Shown here piece after piece: positions 48,300 to 60,470 of a stretch of 64,000 bases of DNA; position 1 is the stretch's first letter; each line of letters opens with the position of its first letter. The notes below the pieces were generated by a model. It was not told the DNA's origin. It did no database searches and was given only the letters and a program-made list of their open reading frames with translations. Source of the stretch: Collybiopsis luxurians FD-317 M1 (Eukaryota > Basidiomycota > Agaricomycetes > Agaricales > Omphalotaceae); contig KN834756.1 of NCBI GenBank assembly GCA_000827265.1, positions 1,206,329 to 1,270,328 on the forward strand. The letters run 5' to 3'. The translations under genes and the position numbers were made by a program.

Positions 48300-49000
48300 A
48301 TGTCAACTGTTCACATGTCGGTTTTTACGTGGCCTGTGTTATCCTCACTTTAGACAAACTCTCATTCAGTGCATACCTCCAAACCCTGCTTTTGTGACTC
48401 TCCTGGTTATTCCTCCATCCGCTGCTGCACCCTCTCCTCCTCCCAGCTGGTCTTGCAGCCTTTCCAAGGTGTAGAGACGGTGAGTAATGTGCTCGAGTAT
48501 GCGAGCAAGATTTGTGGGATGAGGAAAATGTTGGGGAAGAGATATTTGGTAAAGGTACATAATGAGGAGAGAGAGGTGATGAAGAATGCAGGGGGAGGAT
48601 ACTAAGGGGAAGACGCCGTGGAAGTAACTCGTGTACAGGTAAATCAGCTTTATTTACCTCAAAGGAGCCATATCGGATCTAGCAGCGGCATTGGTTGAGC
48701 TTGATGTCAGTGAAGACCAGGTATTCAGCATCAAACAAGCCCCAATTGCAGCACTTGCAACATGTCGCACACACATGTTCTTCCCTCTGGATTACCTTTG
48801 CCACAGTATGATACTCTCAAAAATCCTGCCTCATTCACTCGCTCAACAAAATAGACCATATTCATGCCTTGAACTTTTGCCTACCCTGTATAACGGAAAT
48901 GCCTGCAGTCAAGAAAGATATTTCTGCCAGAAAGGTTAGAATGTCAGACCGGGGTACTAGGGAATATCAGATCGAGGTGTTCGCTAGGTGCATTTGCAAA
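48300..49000 (+). pseudogene. FAA-c, unit 2: acyl-CoA synthetase N-terminal pseudogene
   Basis: Reads HTSKPCF, SIRCCTLSSSQLVLQPFQGV, ETVSNVLEYASKI and RYLVKVHNEEREVMKNAGG (48369-48605), then AALVELDVSEDQVFSIKQAP. It is shorter than the unit 1 copy: about 40 bases with the KINSNSS part are missing. Not functional. Confidence 0.72.
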
Positions 49001-49538
49001 GCATTCTGCCTCCTTCCTTCTCCATTCTGTATGTTTTTTCTTCCTTAATCTTGTATCATGTATACATTACTCGCTCATGTCTTGGCCCTCTTCCACTGCA
49101 TTCAGGCTCAATACGACTGGATTCAAAAGATAACAATTTTTGCTGATTGGTGAATTGTTTGACTGAGACTCGAGGTCTTCTTCCGCATGGATTTTGGGGT
49201 GTCAAGGGCCATGTTCGCAGCTCAGAGTTGTATTTCGAGCAAGGAGTGTGTGAGATGGTTTCATTGCGGGTGGTGGGCAGAGCATGATCTATGGGGCTAC
49301 ATTGGATTTAGAAGCAGAGTGGAATTTGATGGAGTTTGAACTGTCACGAAATGTGCTTTGTTTGTCCTCATTAACCCCCAGATATTCAAGATCAAGTTGG
49401 CGCTTACAAGGTGTCAGTGTCGGAGGGAAGAATCAACAGATGAACTGAATGATCCTTCGTTTATGACTGCTGTTGCTTTAATTTGGGCTGATGGGGTTAA
49501 TGTCGGAGTTCGTATTAAGTATACGTATCATTGTACTT

Positions 49539-49767
49539 GACACATAGTGGGCCAATGCTAATGCGTGGCAGGACTCATGCCCTTTTCACTGACTGGAACA
49601 AATTACCTTGCGGATCCTGGATTATTGATCATCAATATAATGAAAACTAACTAAAATTGTGTAAATTGCAAAAATTAGATTAATTCAAAATTGCCTGCCT
49701 TGGATCAGGCACAAAATCGTCAGAGCAGAAACTCGGCATTCCATTCCATTCCATGCACTCGTAACTT
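49539..49767. mobile_element. Small insertion with near-direct flanking repeat
   Basis: Absent from the tail of unit 1 (37560). The flanks are GTACTT at the left and GTAACTT at the right, which may be a target-site duplication. Near its right end it contains CATTCCATTCCATTCCATG. No coding sequence. Probably a miniature element. Confidence 0.55.
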
Positions 49768-49815
49768 GCATGGTGAAAGTCATTATGATGTGACAATGTT
49801 CTGGTTCTGGGCACA

Positions 49816-50365
49816 CATTGTAATTCATTCAGTTTTACTTGCTGAACCTGACCTGCCAAATTTTGCCGGCTCAATAGAAAAAAGCGGCACAAGCTGCAAG
49901 CAGCAAGCTATGTCAGTTTTTGCCACAAGCTAAGCTTTTTTATTAGTGACACGCTGTTTCGGGCAAGTCGGGCAAGTTGGACAAGTGCTGTAAGTTGATG
50001 CTTTTTCATCTGCTCACCCCACATTCAACTTACAGCACACCCTAGAATTGCTGAAGAGGCCATGATGTTTGAAAAGTAAAAGTTTAGCACATTTTGGTCA
50101 TGTTTTCCAACCAAGTTCCTCGAAAGGGCAGTAAATAAACATATAACATTCCGAGATATTGGAATAGTAAATCCCTATTTGTTTTTACCTCTATCTAAGC
50201 TAAACATGCTTCTATTGCAGTTTACAAAGGTCTAGTGATGACTCTGAGGCTAGAGCATAGTCGTCAATGTTGGGAGGGAGAAACATGGGGGGTAATGTAA
50301 ACGACTTGTGAGCAAGCCAAAAAGCCGGTCAAGCCGGTCAATTTATTCTCGACATTTTATGATGC
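49816..50365 (+). mobile_element. Non-autonomous dispersed element, long copy
   Basis: A 550-base block splitting the tract GGGCACATGTACAAG of unit 1 into GGGCACA and CATGTACAAG. The ends match the short copy at 3315-3470 in the opposite orientation. Inside is an inverted pair, TGCTGTAAGTTGATG (49988) and CATTCAACTTACAGCA (50022), that could form a hairpin. No open frame. Confidence 0.65.
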
Positions 50366-50919
50366 CATGTACAAGCGTTCTGGGCTAGTTCTAAACACAG
50401 CATGCCATACCGGATAGTTTGCCGATATCTTTGCATTTTTTTATCAATTGGAGTTTGTCCGGAAGTATGTCGAGAATCGCACCCTCCTGAATAAGCAGAA
50501 AACTTGTTCCTAACCAGCGTTCAGCATTGCAACTGGGGAGAATGATGAGGCACTATTTGCAGGCTGAGCCTTTCGGACTGGCGATGGTTATTAGTTCATA
50601 TAAACCATCCATTTAATCATTCGGCCCCAGTTCTCGGTGAAGTGATTACTAAATGCGCCAGATTGAAGGTTTTGCAGCATTTTCCAATGCCTGTCAGATG
50701 GAATAAGAACTTCCAACGAGAAAGGAGTGAGGCTCAAATGTGTTTCATACAAACGAGGCATTGACACTACAATCATTACTAAACTCCAGTGTTGAGTTCA
50801 GTTCATCGATGAAAGCAATGTTATTGATTTATTTAATCAACAGCTTTCCAAGAGAATCAGAAATGAACTTGACAAGGCGCTCAATCCAAGATCCGATTAC
50901 AGCAGAACATAGTGAACAG

Positions 50920-50928
50920 TATATAAAG
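50920..50928 (+). promoter_or_regulatory. TATA box of NLR3
   Basis: TATATAAAG 228 bases before the NLR3 start codon; kept although the gene is dead. Confidence 0.65.
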
Positions 50929-51147
50929 AGGGCTCATATGCTTTGAATGGACGGTATCACTCGTATCATGGATCAAGGAAACAGGTGTGTAAATTTCAAG
51001 ATAGTGTGGACTGAGCTAAATTTGATCGGTGACTTGCAACCTTCAAGAGGTTTTTCAGCTAACTTTGTTCAGCCCAATAATAATAATCCAAGGTATTTCA
51101 TAAGTCAGGTCGCAAGTAGTACCATGCAGTAACATAATATTTGAAGC

Positions 51148-54100
51148 ATGTTTCAATATGCATCTGGCAACAACATTCAGGGAGGCAACTACTATGTAGC
51201 TGGGGGAAACATCAATATTACAAGTAAGATTAAATGAAACAGTAAGCCTCTTGAGTCTTAAATTTACACTAACTACTTGGTAATACAGATTCTGACACTG
51301 GAAATAAACTCCGTTCAATGCCTTATTCACCTCAGGCATTCTTCAATACAGATCAAGGCATTAAATATGCCCACAGATCCTGTACTCCAGGCACCAGAGT
51401 TCAAGTTCTAGAGGAGATTAAAGCCTGGGCAATGTCATCCCATCCCAACAGTCCCTCAGCATACTGGATATCAGGGATGGCTGGAACAGGCAAAAGCACC
51501 ATTGCAATGTCCATTTGCAAAATGCTGAGAAATGACAAAATTCTTGCTGGGTCTTTTTTTTGCTCTTGGCAGATCCCGGAATGTACAGATTATCAACGGA
51601 TTGTTCCAACTTTGTCTTACCAATTGGCAAAGGTCTCTTATACATTTGCAGCTGCACTTGTGGCAATCCTGAACAAAGATTTTGATGTTGTCCACAAAGA
51701 GCCCTCTGAGCAACTAAAGCATCTATTAATTGAACCCTGGGAAGATGTTAGATTATTTCTCAGCCCAGGCCCACTTATTTTTGTCATAGATGCCCTTGAT
51801 GAGTGCCAAAGTATTTCAGTAGTATTGAAGCCATTAGTGGAGGCCATTCAGAACAGCCAGTTTAGGGGCCTCAAGTTCTTATTTACCAGCCGTCCTGATC
51901 AAGAGATTAATCACAGGATGCGCAGTACAATGCCAAATTTGGATCCAATCTATAAACTTAAAGTGAAGGAGTTCATCCTGCACCAAGTAGAATATAGCTT
52001 TGTCAGAAATGACATAAAGATATATATTGAACAGGAACTGACAGATATCCCTCAAATAGGACAGGAAGTTGAACATCTTACTGATCTATCTGGGAAGCTA
52101 TTCATTTATGCAGCAACTGTTGTAAAATTTGTGAAAAGTGGAAGTGAGATTACAAGACAGCAATAGAGACTAGCAAAGTCATTAGACAATCAAGGAAAGT
52201 CTGAAGACTTGGTGGAACTGTACAGTCATATTGTAATGAGCGCAATGTCCCAGAATGATTCTGATGAGATCAAGGAAGACTGGAAGATCATTCATACAAT
52301 CATTTCCCTAGCAAGCCCACTGTCATGCAATGCTGTTGCTAAACTTATGGGGTTACAGGAAGATATTGTAAAAGGCCTTATGGACAGACTTCATGCTGTA
52401 TTTTATATATCAGAGACTGACAAGGCTGTGTTTACTTTTCATGCATCATTCCCTGAATTCATTGTCAACAATTCCAGTTCCCTTCAAGTGACCTATGATG
52501 CAACCATACATCATTACCATCTAAGTTTGGCATGTTTCAACACATTGTCTCGGCTGCAATTTAACATGTGCAGTCATACCTCCTCATTTACACCAGATGT
52601 AGAGGCTGAGGGGTTTGCAAAAAGGGTAGCAGAGAGAATTAGTAAAACACTTAAATATTCTTGCCAGTACTTCAGTGTTCATTGCATTCAATGCAGCCGG
52701 GATAATGACATTCGGCTATCTTTGGATGAATTCTTAAAGGAAAAGGGCATATACTGGATCAAAGCCATGAGTGTGATGAATCAATTGGAAAGGTGTGGAC
52801 AAGCTATGAACCAGCTAGTTCATGTGAGTATAACTTATATAGAGTATTGGTATTTCAAATGTGTAATGTCCCCAACAGAAATTCCTGCAAAATCCAAGGA
52901 TGGAGTTAACCACAGCGATGCTACAGAATCTGCACAAGCTCCTTGTAATTTTTAGTGGCAGTCCAACAAAAGGCATTACTCCACATTTATATATTAGTAT
53001 CTTGCCATTTTGGGACAATAAGTTCAATTTCCAGCCACACATTGCAAAGGGAATAATGATAGAGCATAGAAGCAGATTCACTCAAAGTGAACCTATGACA
53101 GTTTTCAAAGTAGATTTCCTCGATTATCTTGCATTGTCTCCTGATGGTACTCGCTTTGTTATTGGAGCATGCAACAATAGTTGGCAAATTGTGGATACCA
53201 CCACTGGTGGGCAGTTAACTGTGTCACTAGATAGTGATACTTGGTCCTGCAAATCACTATCATTCTCATCCGATGGCAACAGAATTGTGTCCTGTTGCGA
53301 AGGAATTGTGAAAATTTGGGATGCAGGAACTGGAACTGAGTTATTGGAAATTTTGACCAACCCCAATGATGACAGTATATATGCCTCATTTTTGGTAGAT
53401 GGAAGTAACTCGAGTAATTTCAGTTTCTCATAATGCAACCATTGGAATCTGGGACTGTAGGACTGGTAAAATGTGGCATCAGTTTCAACTGGGGAATGAG
53501 AGTGGTGTTTTCTCTGTAGCACTTTCTCCTGATAGTTCTAAAATTGCTGTATCTTTTTATAATGAGCTGATAGGCATTTGGAATGTTCTCACAGGGCAAC
53601 CACTAAGTCATTTCTGAGGAAGTGATCATTCAAAAATTGCATTTTCTTCGGATGGAGCCAAAATTTTGACAGTCTCTTTGGATGAATTTGATGACATTTC
53701 TTTGTGTATCTGTGAAGTCAGCACAGGTACACAGGTGGGCAGTTATATTTGGGAATGGAACAGGTTTGGAGATCTTATAACTGCTTTGGGATGGCCTCCT
53801 AATGATTCCTGAGCCGTGCTTGGTTTTGAGTCTGGACTAGTGCAAGTCTTTGATATCCCTTCATGTAAACCTTTGGGAAGTCCTCTTCAATGGCACAATA
53901 ATGCAATCTACCATATATCTTTTTCTCCTGATGGAAGTAAGATTGTATCCAGCTCATATGACAGAACAATAAAGATCTGGGATGCTGCTGTCGCGGTTGA
54001 TGTTAATTCCAATAGACAGAGTGTGCATTCAGTATCATTTGATTCGGATGGAACAAGGGTTTTGGTTGTGGACTGCCAGGGAAAATTAGAAATTTGGGAT

Positions 54101-55465
54101 GCCATTTCAGGGGACCAGTGCTCTGGACTTGTGTCACAAGAAGACAATCAAGGGGAGGTTGATTCGAGGTTAGGATTTATAGAGGACTCTGACAGATCTG
54201 TCAAGTCAGTGGTATTTGCGCCTGATCAAACTAAAATAGGGGTAATTTTCCAGTTTGATAGAGCCAGAATTTGGAATAGCATTACTGCTTCACCACTACG
54301 TGATTATCAGCGTGATAAACCACACCCATTGTGCATAGCATTTTCTCATGATGCCTCTAGAGTTGTATTAGGTGATTGGGAAGGATCAGTGAGAATTTGG
54401 GATACCACTCTAACTTGTGACCCATGTGGTCTATCATTTCCCCCCCTTGACAATGGTGTTGCATTTGTAAAATTTTCTCTGGATGAAACCAAAATTGTTT
54501 TCAGGGATTACACTGGGACAGTACACCGCTGGGACGTAGTGACCGGTATGCAGCTGGCTAAATACAGTTATTCTGGAAGATTTCGGGCCATCTCACTGGA
54601 TGGAACCAAACTTGCAATTAGTTGGAACAGGAACAGCCTATATCTATGTCACGCCACTGCAAGTGCAGGGAATGAGATAATCATACAGCATCAAGATCAA
54701 GGTTACTACAGAATTGTGATGTTTTCTCCTAATAGTACCCAAATTTTAACTTCTGGTTCAGAAAAAATGAAGATTTGGGATGTCAATACTGGACAACTGC
54801 ACCACACCCTAGAGGGTCACACAGAAGAAGTAAAATCAGTTGCATTTTCAACTGATGGAACTAGGATTGTATCTGGGTCTTTTGATCAGACTGTGAGAGT
54901 ATGGGATTCTGCTACAGGTGCCCAGCTGGGTCGGCCCCTACAGGGCCATGACTCTGCAATAACTTGTGTAGCTCTTTCTTCTGATGGAAGCAAGATTGTG
55001 TGAGAATTTGGAATCTTGCTGCATGTGTGCAGTTGCCGGGAAGCCACTGGGATTTGGATCAATCATCAGTGTCAACTGTAGCCACATTTAATAATGGTAG
55101 GGGTTCATTTTTCTAACTCTAAATACTTCCTCTTTCCTAATATTATCTTAGATCATGAGGATTGGACTATCACCGATGATGGATGGATCAAGTTTCCTAG
55201 TAATCCAAAACCTATTGTTTGGATTCCCCCATCTTATCGCAAGAATCTCCTCACTCCTGGGTCACAATGTATTCTATCCAGCAAAGGATACAATAAGCTA
55301 TCTTTCTGGGGCTGTGTGTATGGGGAAAACTGGGCCAGTTGTATCAAGGATTCTTCCAATGAACCAGGTGGTGAAGGATCCTTAAACAGGGGACTGAGGA
55401 CTACTGCAATGGCCGGTGATACGTATGCAAATGCAAAAAAGAGAAAGAGAGATGATGACCTGTAA
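51148..55465 (+). pseudogene. NLR3: NACHT-WD40 pseudogene with five lesions
   Basis: Same exon plan as NLR1: 51148-51223, 51289-52823, 52879-55096 and 55152-55465, with all splice sites still readable. The N-terminal exon is shortest (25 codons; one GGNINI unit, no GDQV). Walker A, Walker B (LIFVIDALDEC) and sensor FLFTSRP are intact. Lesions compared with NLR1: TAG at 52164-52166 (CAG in NLR1), insertion of four bases at about 53408-53411, TGA at 53615-53617 (CGA in NLR1), TGA at 53810-53812 (CGA in NLR1), and loss of 22 bases near 55001 between short direct repeats of TGTG. The last exon is open. If translated, a NACHT-only protein of about 339 residues would be made. I describe the breaks as they are; it is not a functional full-length gene. 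Confidence 0.92.
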
Positions 55466-56130
55466 CAAGGAGGAAGAGTAGTAGTGATTCATGGGAAGGG
55501 CAGATGAATAGTGGTATGTATGGCTTGAGAAGTTGTTACTGAAAGTTCACAGAACATTTGTTCTCTTATGCATTTTCCTATTTACCTTCTCACCCTGATA
55601 TTCAGTATGTATATACCTTGTGCACTGTTAGTAAGTACAGTGGTGGTATCTTTTTCAATATGCAATTGTTTTCACCAACATTTGCCAGTAGAGTACTTGG
55701 ATATGAGGGATTAAACTCGAGGCAATCATTGAGAGAAAGTGAAGAATAAAACTGAAACACGTTCAAATTTGCTAACAGGATTGAGAAAGTATCGCTGGTT
55801 TTTGTACGTGACTGTGTACATGTGTAGCCATGACAAAAGGACCAGGGGAAGGAGTTCAAAGTGAAAGAAAGGGAATTAAACAAGTGTACGCATTTTGAAG
55901 GTTCTGCAATAACCATCTGAATAATAAGATTATTGCCCATAGAATATGTACTCATTGATAATACCTTTTGCTCAGCATTGATACGAGTTATGTCGAGCAA
56001 AATGCAGAAGGAGTATATACAAAGTGCACTAAGCTGCATGGCCAAAAAAGGCTGGCCGTGTTCCGGGCCAGGCTGAGGCTCAATTTGAACATGACATCAT
56101 TGCATCTAGACTTTCAACCAATGACTTTAG
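55466..56130 (+). repeat. 3' flank and spacer, unit 3
   Basis: Same as 30885-31590 with small deletions; no gene. Confidence 0.6.
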
Positions 56131-58765
56131 TATGGCCACAATGCAACGCCTATGCGTATGAGCCAGGCTCTACGGAGATCAGCACCAACCTCCCTGAAGG
56201 CTTATTCCCTGTTCGCCCCTGTGCCTGCTCTTCCCAACTAGTCTTGCAGCTGTTTGACAGTTTAGAGATGATTTTTGATGTGCTCAAGTATGCGAGTAGG
56301 ATGCGAGGGATGAGGAAGGTGTTAGGCTGGAGAGATGTGTCCAAGGTACATCATTAGGAGAGGGAGGCAACAATGAATGTCAGAAAAGAGGAGAAAAGGA
56401 TAAATTTTCTGGTTGTCAGGTGAGTGTTTGAACACTTTATGACTGGAGTGTACGCTGATAGGTGTAAATTAATAGATACATCAATTATATCAAACTGAAA
56501 GAGACTGCATCAAATTTAGCACATGAACTGGTCAAACTCAGCATTGGAAAAGAGCAACTGCTCATCATCGATACACAAACAAGCCCTACTTGGCAACTTG
56601 CCCATGCGTATTTCGCCATCCCCACTACTATCGCAACAGAGTACAGCACACTCAGCAAGTCCAGCCTCATCTACTCATTCAACAAACCCAGCTGCATTGA
56701 ACCCTCCATGGACACTGTCACCCAATCCATCCTCATAACGTCCATAGGTGCCTTGTACACCCTCCTATGCCATCATTTGACTTACAACGACTCGCGCAGG
56801 CCTACCCCCTCCTCGCATACATCTTGAGTATATTGGCGAGCTCATCATGCTCTTCGTTGGCATGACCACCGGCTATGGCCGCGTCGAAAGCGTCACCTCT
56901 ACTTCCATCTGTAACTGTCTCAGTGACCTTGAGACTTTCCAGCCATCCATTATAGTCAGTATTCCTGCTGTCTGGTAAACTATTCACAAAGGGACCATAG
57001 CGAAGGTGAATGTGAGTGGTGCATTGAGGAAGAGTGTGTTTCATGAAGCAACATCAGTGAAGGAGAGGAGCATGCCGATGTTAGCAAAGGCGGTGGATGA
57101 GGCGGTGTTGAAGAATGTGAGCAAGGCGAATGGGGGAGGTTGAGGATTACGTTGAGTGGTGGAACGGTGTTCAGTGATGAAGCGGAGTTGAGTGATGAAA
57201 CTCAAAATATGGCGTTACTTATAATTTTACACAGTGAGTATCCCTCTCCTTCTGTTGCATGCCTTTGTGGGTTGGTTACTGATGAATCTGGCATAGAGTA
57301 TGGGATGACAGAGAGTAGATGTGGTACTCATCTATCAATTGGCCCATCCCGAGTGTAGAGATCAAGTTGTCCGAGGGTAAGGAGGATCTGAGTGAGGAAA
57401 AGAAGATGAAGGGGATATGGCCCCAGGGTATGTGTTACGCATTGGGTGGCATTTTGTACTGATGAGTGAATACCCTTTACCAGACAAAGTATACACCTGC
57501 GGACCCTCTGTCTTCCAAAGATACTCCAAGTGAGCCGGTTTCAATGGGGACACAACGATCTTCGCTCTTCATGGAGGATAAATTGTTTAAGAATGGGGCA
57601 TGTAGGAAGTGGAATCCTATGGGACCTTGAGTTTGGTTTCTGTATCTCAATAACAAAGCGGAAGTGTGAGTTGCATATGAATAGAGCATTGAATGTTGAT
57701 GAGCACCAAATAGTAATAAGAACCCTGTTGTACCTCAAGAGTGAGGAGACGCCAAGATTTGTATATGGCATTGGTGATGATTTTACAGGGTGAGTATTGT
57801 TCTCTTTACTGTATTTTTTTAGTGGCTTGGGTGCTGATGAATTTGCGTAGGCTACAGGATGATGGAATCCTGTGCGATGTTTATGGTCTTGCTTCTGGAA
57901 CCAATAAGGTATTCCTCTGTCAGGTTGCCCATCCCGAATGTAAAGATTGAGTTGTTAGATGTTTAGGTGGTTGGGTACATTCCAGATCCATGTGAGGAGG
58001 AGCGGAACAAGGGGAGGTTATCTCAGGGTGAGTCCTTTGATTCATTATGCTTTGGGTGTTTTTGTGTCCAGGGAAGTTTTGTACTGATGAGTGAATGCCC
58101 TTTATCAGGCGAGTTATGCATCCGCAGACCCTCCATCACCCAGCTACTTTAAGCGAACCAATTTGAACCAGGATACAACAATCTTCCCGCAGGATGGGTG
58201 GTTCAGGGGGGGGGGGGGGATGTGGGCCTGTGGAATCCTGATGGGACATTGAGTTTTGCACATCGACAAGTTTTTTATTCCTCCCAATGATGAAGCAGAT
58301 GTGGGAGATTGTGTGAGTTAAATGTTGAATGCTGGTTAACATCAAATATAATAGCATTAAAACTTCATTAAACCTCAATGGAGAAATGAACTCCTCCTTG
58401 GTTCACATTTTCCTTTCCTCTTGTTCAAGTTCTTCCCTCTCGTTCCCCATCTCCTGTTCCTCTGGCACAATTGACCACTGTAACCTTCTTCCCCCTCTTG
58501 AACTGTTCATCACCCTCGAGTGCCCTAAATATGCAAACAAATCCTGTAATTACCTTGCCGGCATTTGCATCTATGTGACTCTGAATGTCAAGCCTCTATT
58601 TGCAACTGTTATTCCAAATTCCCATACATGTTCTTCCAACTTGATCACCATCACCACAGTGTACAACATCCTTGGTGACTCCAGCCTCACTCACTCACAG
58701 ATTTGGTCAACCTAATGCAATCTTTTCACCAACACTGAGCTCTGCAAAAAGTGCTCACTGACACG
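56131..58765 (+). pseudogene. FAA-a, unit 3: longest acyl-CoA synthetase pseudogene
   Basis: First exon AYEPGSTEISTNLPEGLF, SSQLVLQLFDSLEMIFDVLK (56150-56357); then TQTSPTWQLAHAYFAIPTTI (56580-56640). Unlike the other units it keeps 57130-57770, with RLRITLSGGTVFSDEAELSD (family: LR-ALSGGA-IS-ETQEFL), EYGMTESRCGTHLSI (family: GYGMTE) and a KLSEG-like tract. It then repeats the C-terminal part a second time (57790-58260), so two C-terminal halves lie in tandem. It contains a run of 14 G at 58206-58219 inside the FRTGD motif region. No P-loop. Not functional. Confidence 0.82.
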
Positions 58766-59480
58766 CCTACGGTCAAGTACATTGTTTACAACTGGGAACA
58801 AAGAAAAATTTAGTGGATATAGGCTACGATAGATGAACTGTGTGCTTTTGGAAGGAACTCTTCTCCCTTTCTCTTTTCTGTCTCTGTCTTCTGTAATCCC
58901 ATATAATGTATACGTACACTGCTTGCTCATGTCTCATCTGTCTCAACCTAAGATGGAGCTGATCTTTTGTGCTGTATTTTCAATAAAAGCATTCAAAATG
59001 AGCCCTCTTTCAATACTCATAAGCAATCTCATATATTCAATTGTCATGTGCATTGCAGGCATGTCAGTCAGTTATCATAAGATACCTTTTACCTATGATC
59101 ACTGACTAGAGCTGGAACAAGTACAGTGCTTTCGATATAGAAATATGATAAATATAATACAATGCACTTGTGTAGAAACAACAAACATAGTGAAATTTTG
59201 CAAACATGAAGCAGTCCATACTCGCGTACTTCCTGGTCCCAACCACCAAACTTATTCTTCTTAGAGATGAAATGCCGTGATGCGAGACTCTATTAACAAC
59301 TACCTCACAAAATCCAGTGCAAATAATGGGAACCACAATTTCCACAACAGGCACCTGGAGCTCATTTTTAGTGCAGCTTGATCTATTTTGTAAACATTGC
59401 TTGCCTATGTCTTATCCTTCAAATATTTTTGGTGCCAGTTAGATGTAAATTTGACATTGAATGGCAAGCCCTTGGCCACC
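58766..59480 (+). repeat. Spacer between FAA-a and FAA-b, unit 3
   Basis: Same block as 33661-34354 and 45646-46319; no gene. Confidence 0.6.
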
Positions 59481-60470
59481 GCTGCGCCCTTTCCTCCTGT
59501 TGGATTGGTCTCACAGCCATTTGAGGGTTTACAGATGGCCTGCAACATGTTCGAGTATCTGAGTAGGACACTCAATACAATGAAAGCGTTAGGGAGGAGG
59601 GATGTGGTCAAGGCACATAATGAGGAGAAGGAGGCAATGAAGAACATTGGGAAAGAGTTTGAGCAGAAGAAGATGTGAAATGCTTTAAGTTGTCAGATCA
59701 CAAGTGAGCATTTAAATGTTTTATTATTTGTTCACTAATGGGTATCTAGATACATTAAATTTATTGAGCTCAAAGAAACAGTATCAGATTTGCCAAATGG
59801 ATTGGTCAAACTTGCTGTCAGTGACATTTACACAAAGACAAGTTCAAACTGACAACTCCTCACACATGTGTGTTCCTCTATCTCAACCACCATCGCCACA
59901 GTGTACGACACACTCAGTGATTGTGGCCTCATCCACTCACTTAATGAATTAGACTGCATTGGCCTCTTCACTAACACTATCCCCCACTCCAACCTCATTT
60001 GTCCATGGGTGAAATGTATACCCTCATCTGGCCTACAACATGTCCCTCACCTATCTCTCCCTTTCCTACCGTATTCTCAAATACATTATTGAGTTCATCA
60101 TACTCTTTGTAAGCATGATTGGCCAGATCAAACCCTCACCTCTGCTTCTATCTGCAACTGTTTCAGCAACCTCAAGGCCTTCCAATCGTCCATTATGGTG
60201 GGCAGTGTCCCTGCCCTCTGGAAAATTGTTCTCAAACAAATCATAACAAAATTGAATGCACTGAGTGGTGGGTCATGCTCTATGGCACAATGGCGGTGAA
60301 AGGAGAGGGGCGTGCCAGTGTTGTTGAGGGGGAGCAGATGGAGTTGTGTTGAAGAATGTGAAGATGGCAATGGTAGGGAGGGTGAGGATTACTTTAAGTG
60401 GTGGAGTGGAGTTGAGTGAAAAGATGTAAAAAGTTTGGAGACAGAGTTGGAGACAACTTGGCAGGGTGAG
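59481..60470 (+). pseudogene. FAA-b, unit 3: acyl-CoA synthetase pseudogene
   Basis: Readable: VSQPFEGLQMACNMFEYLSR, ALGRRDVVKAHNEEKEAMK, TTIATVYDTLSDCGLIHSLN, SMIGQIKPSPLLL and a degraded VPALWKIVLKQIITKLNAL piece. The P-loop region is absent. Not functional. Confidence 0.75.

Larger units (their letters stand above)
49001..51147 (+). repeat. Tail block and NLR3 promoter region, unit 2, with two insertions
   Basis: Matches the tail of unit 1 except for two extra blocks at 49539-49767 and 49816-50365. Includes the TATA box at 50920. No gene. Confidence 0.65.
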
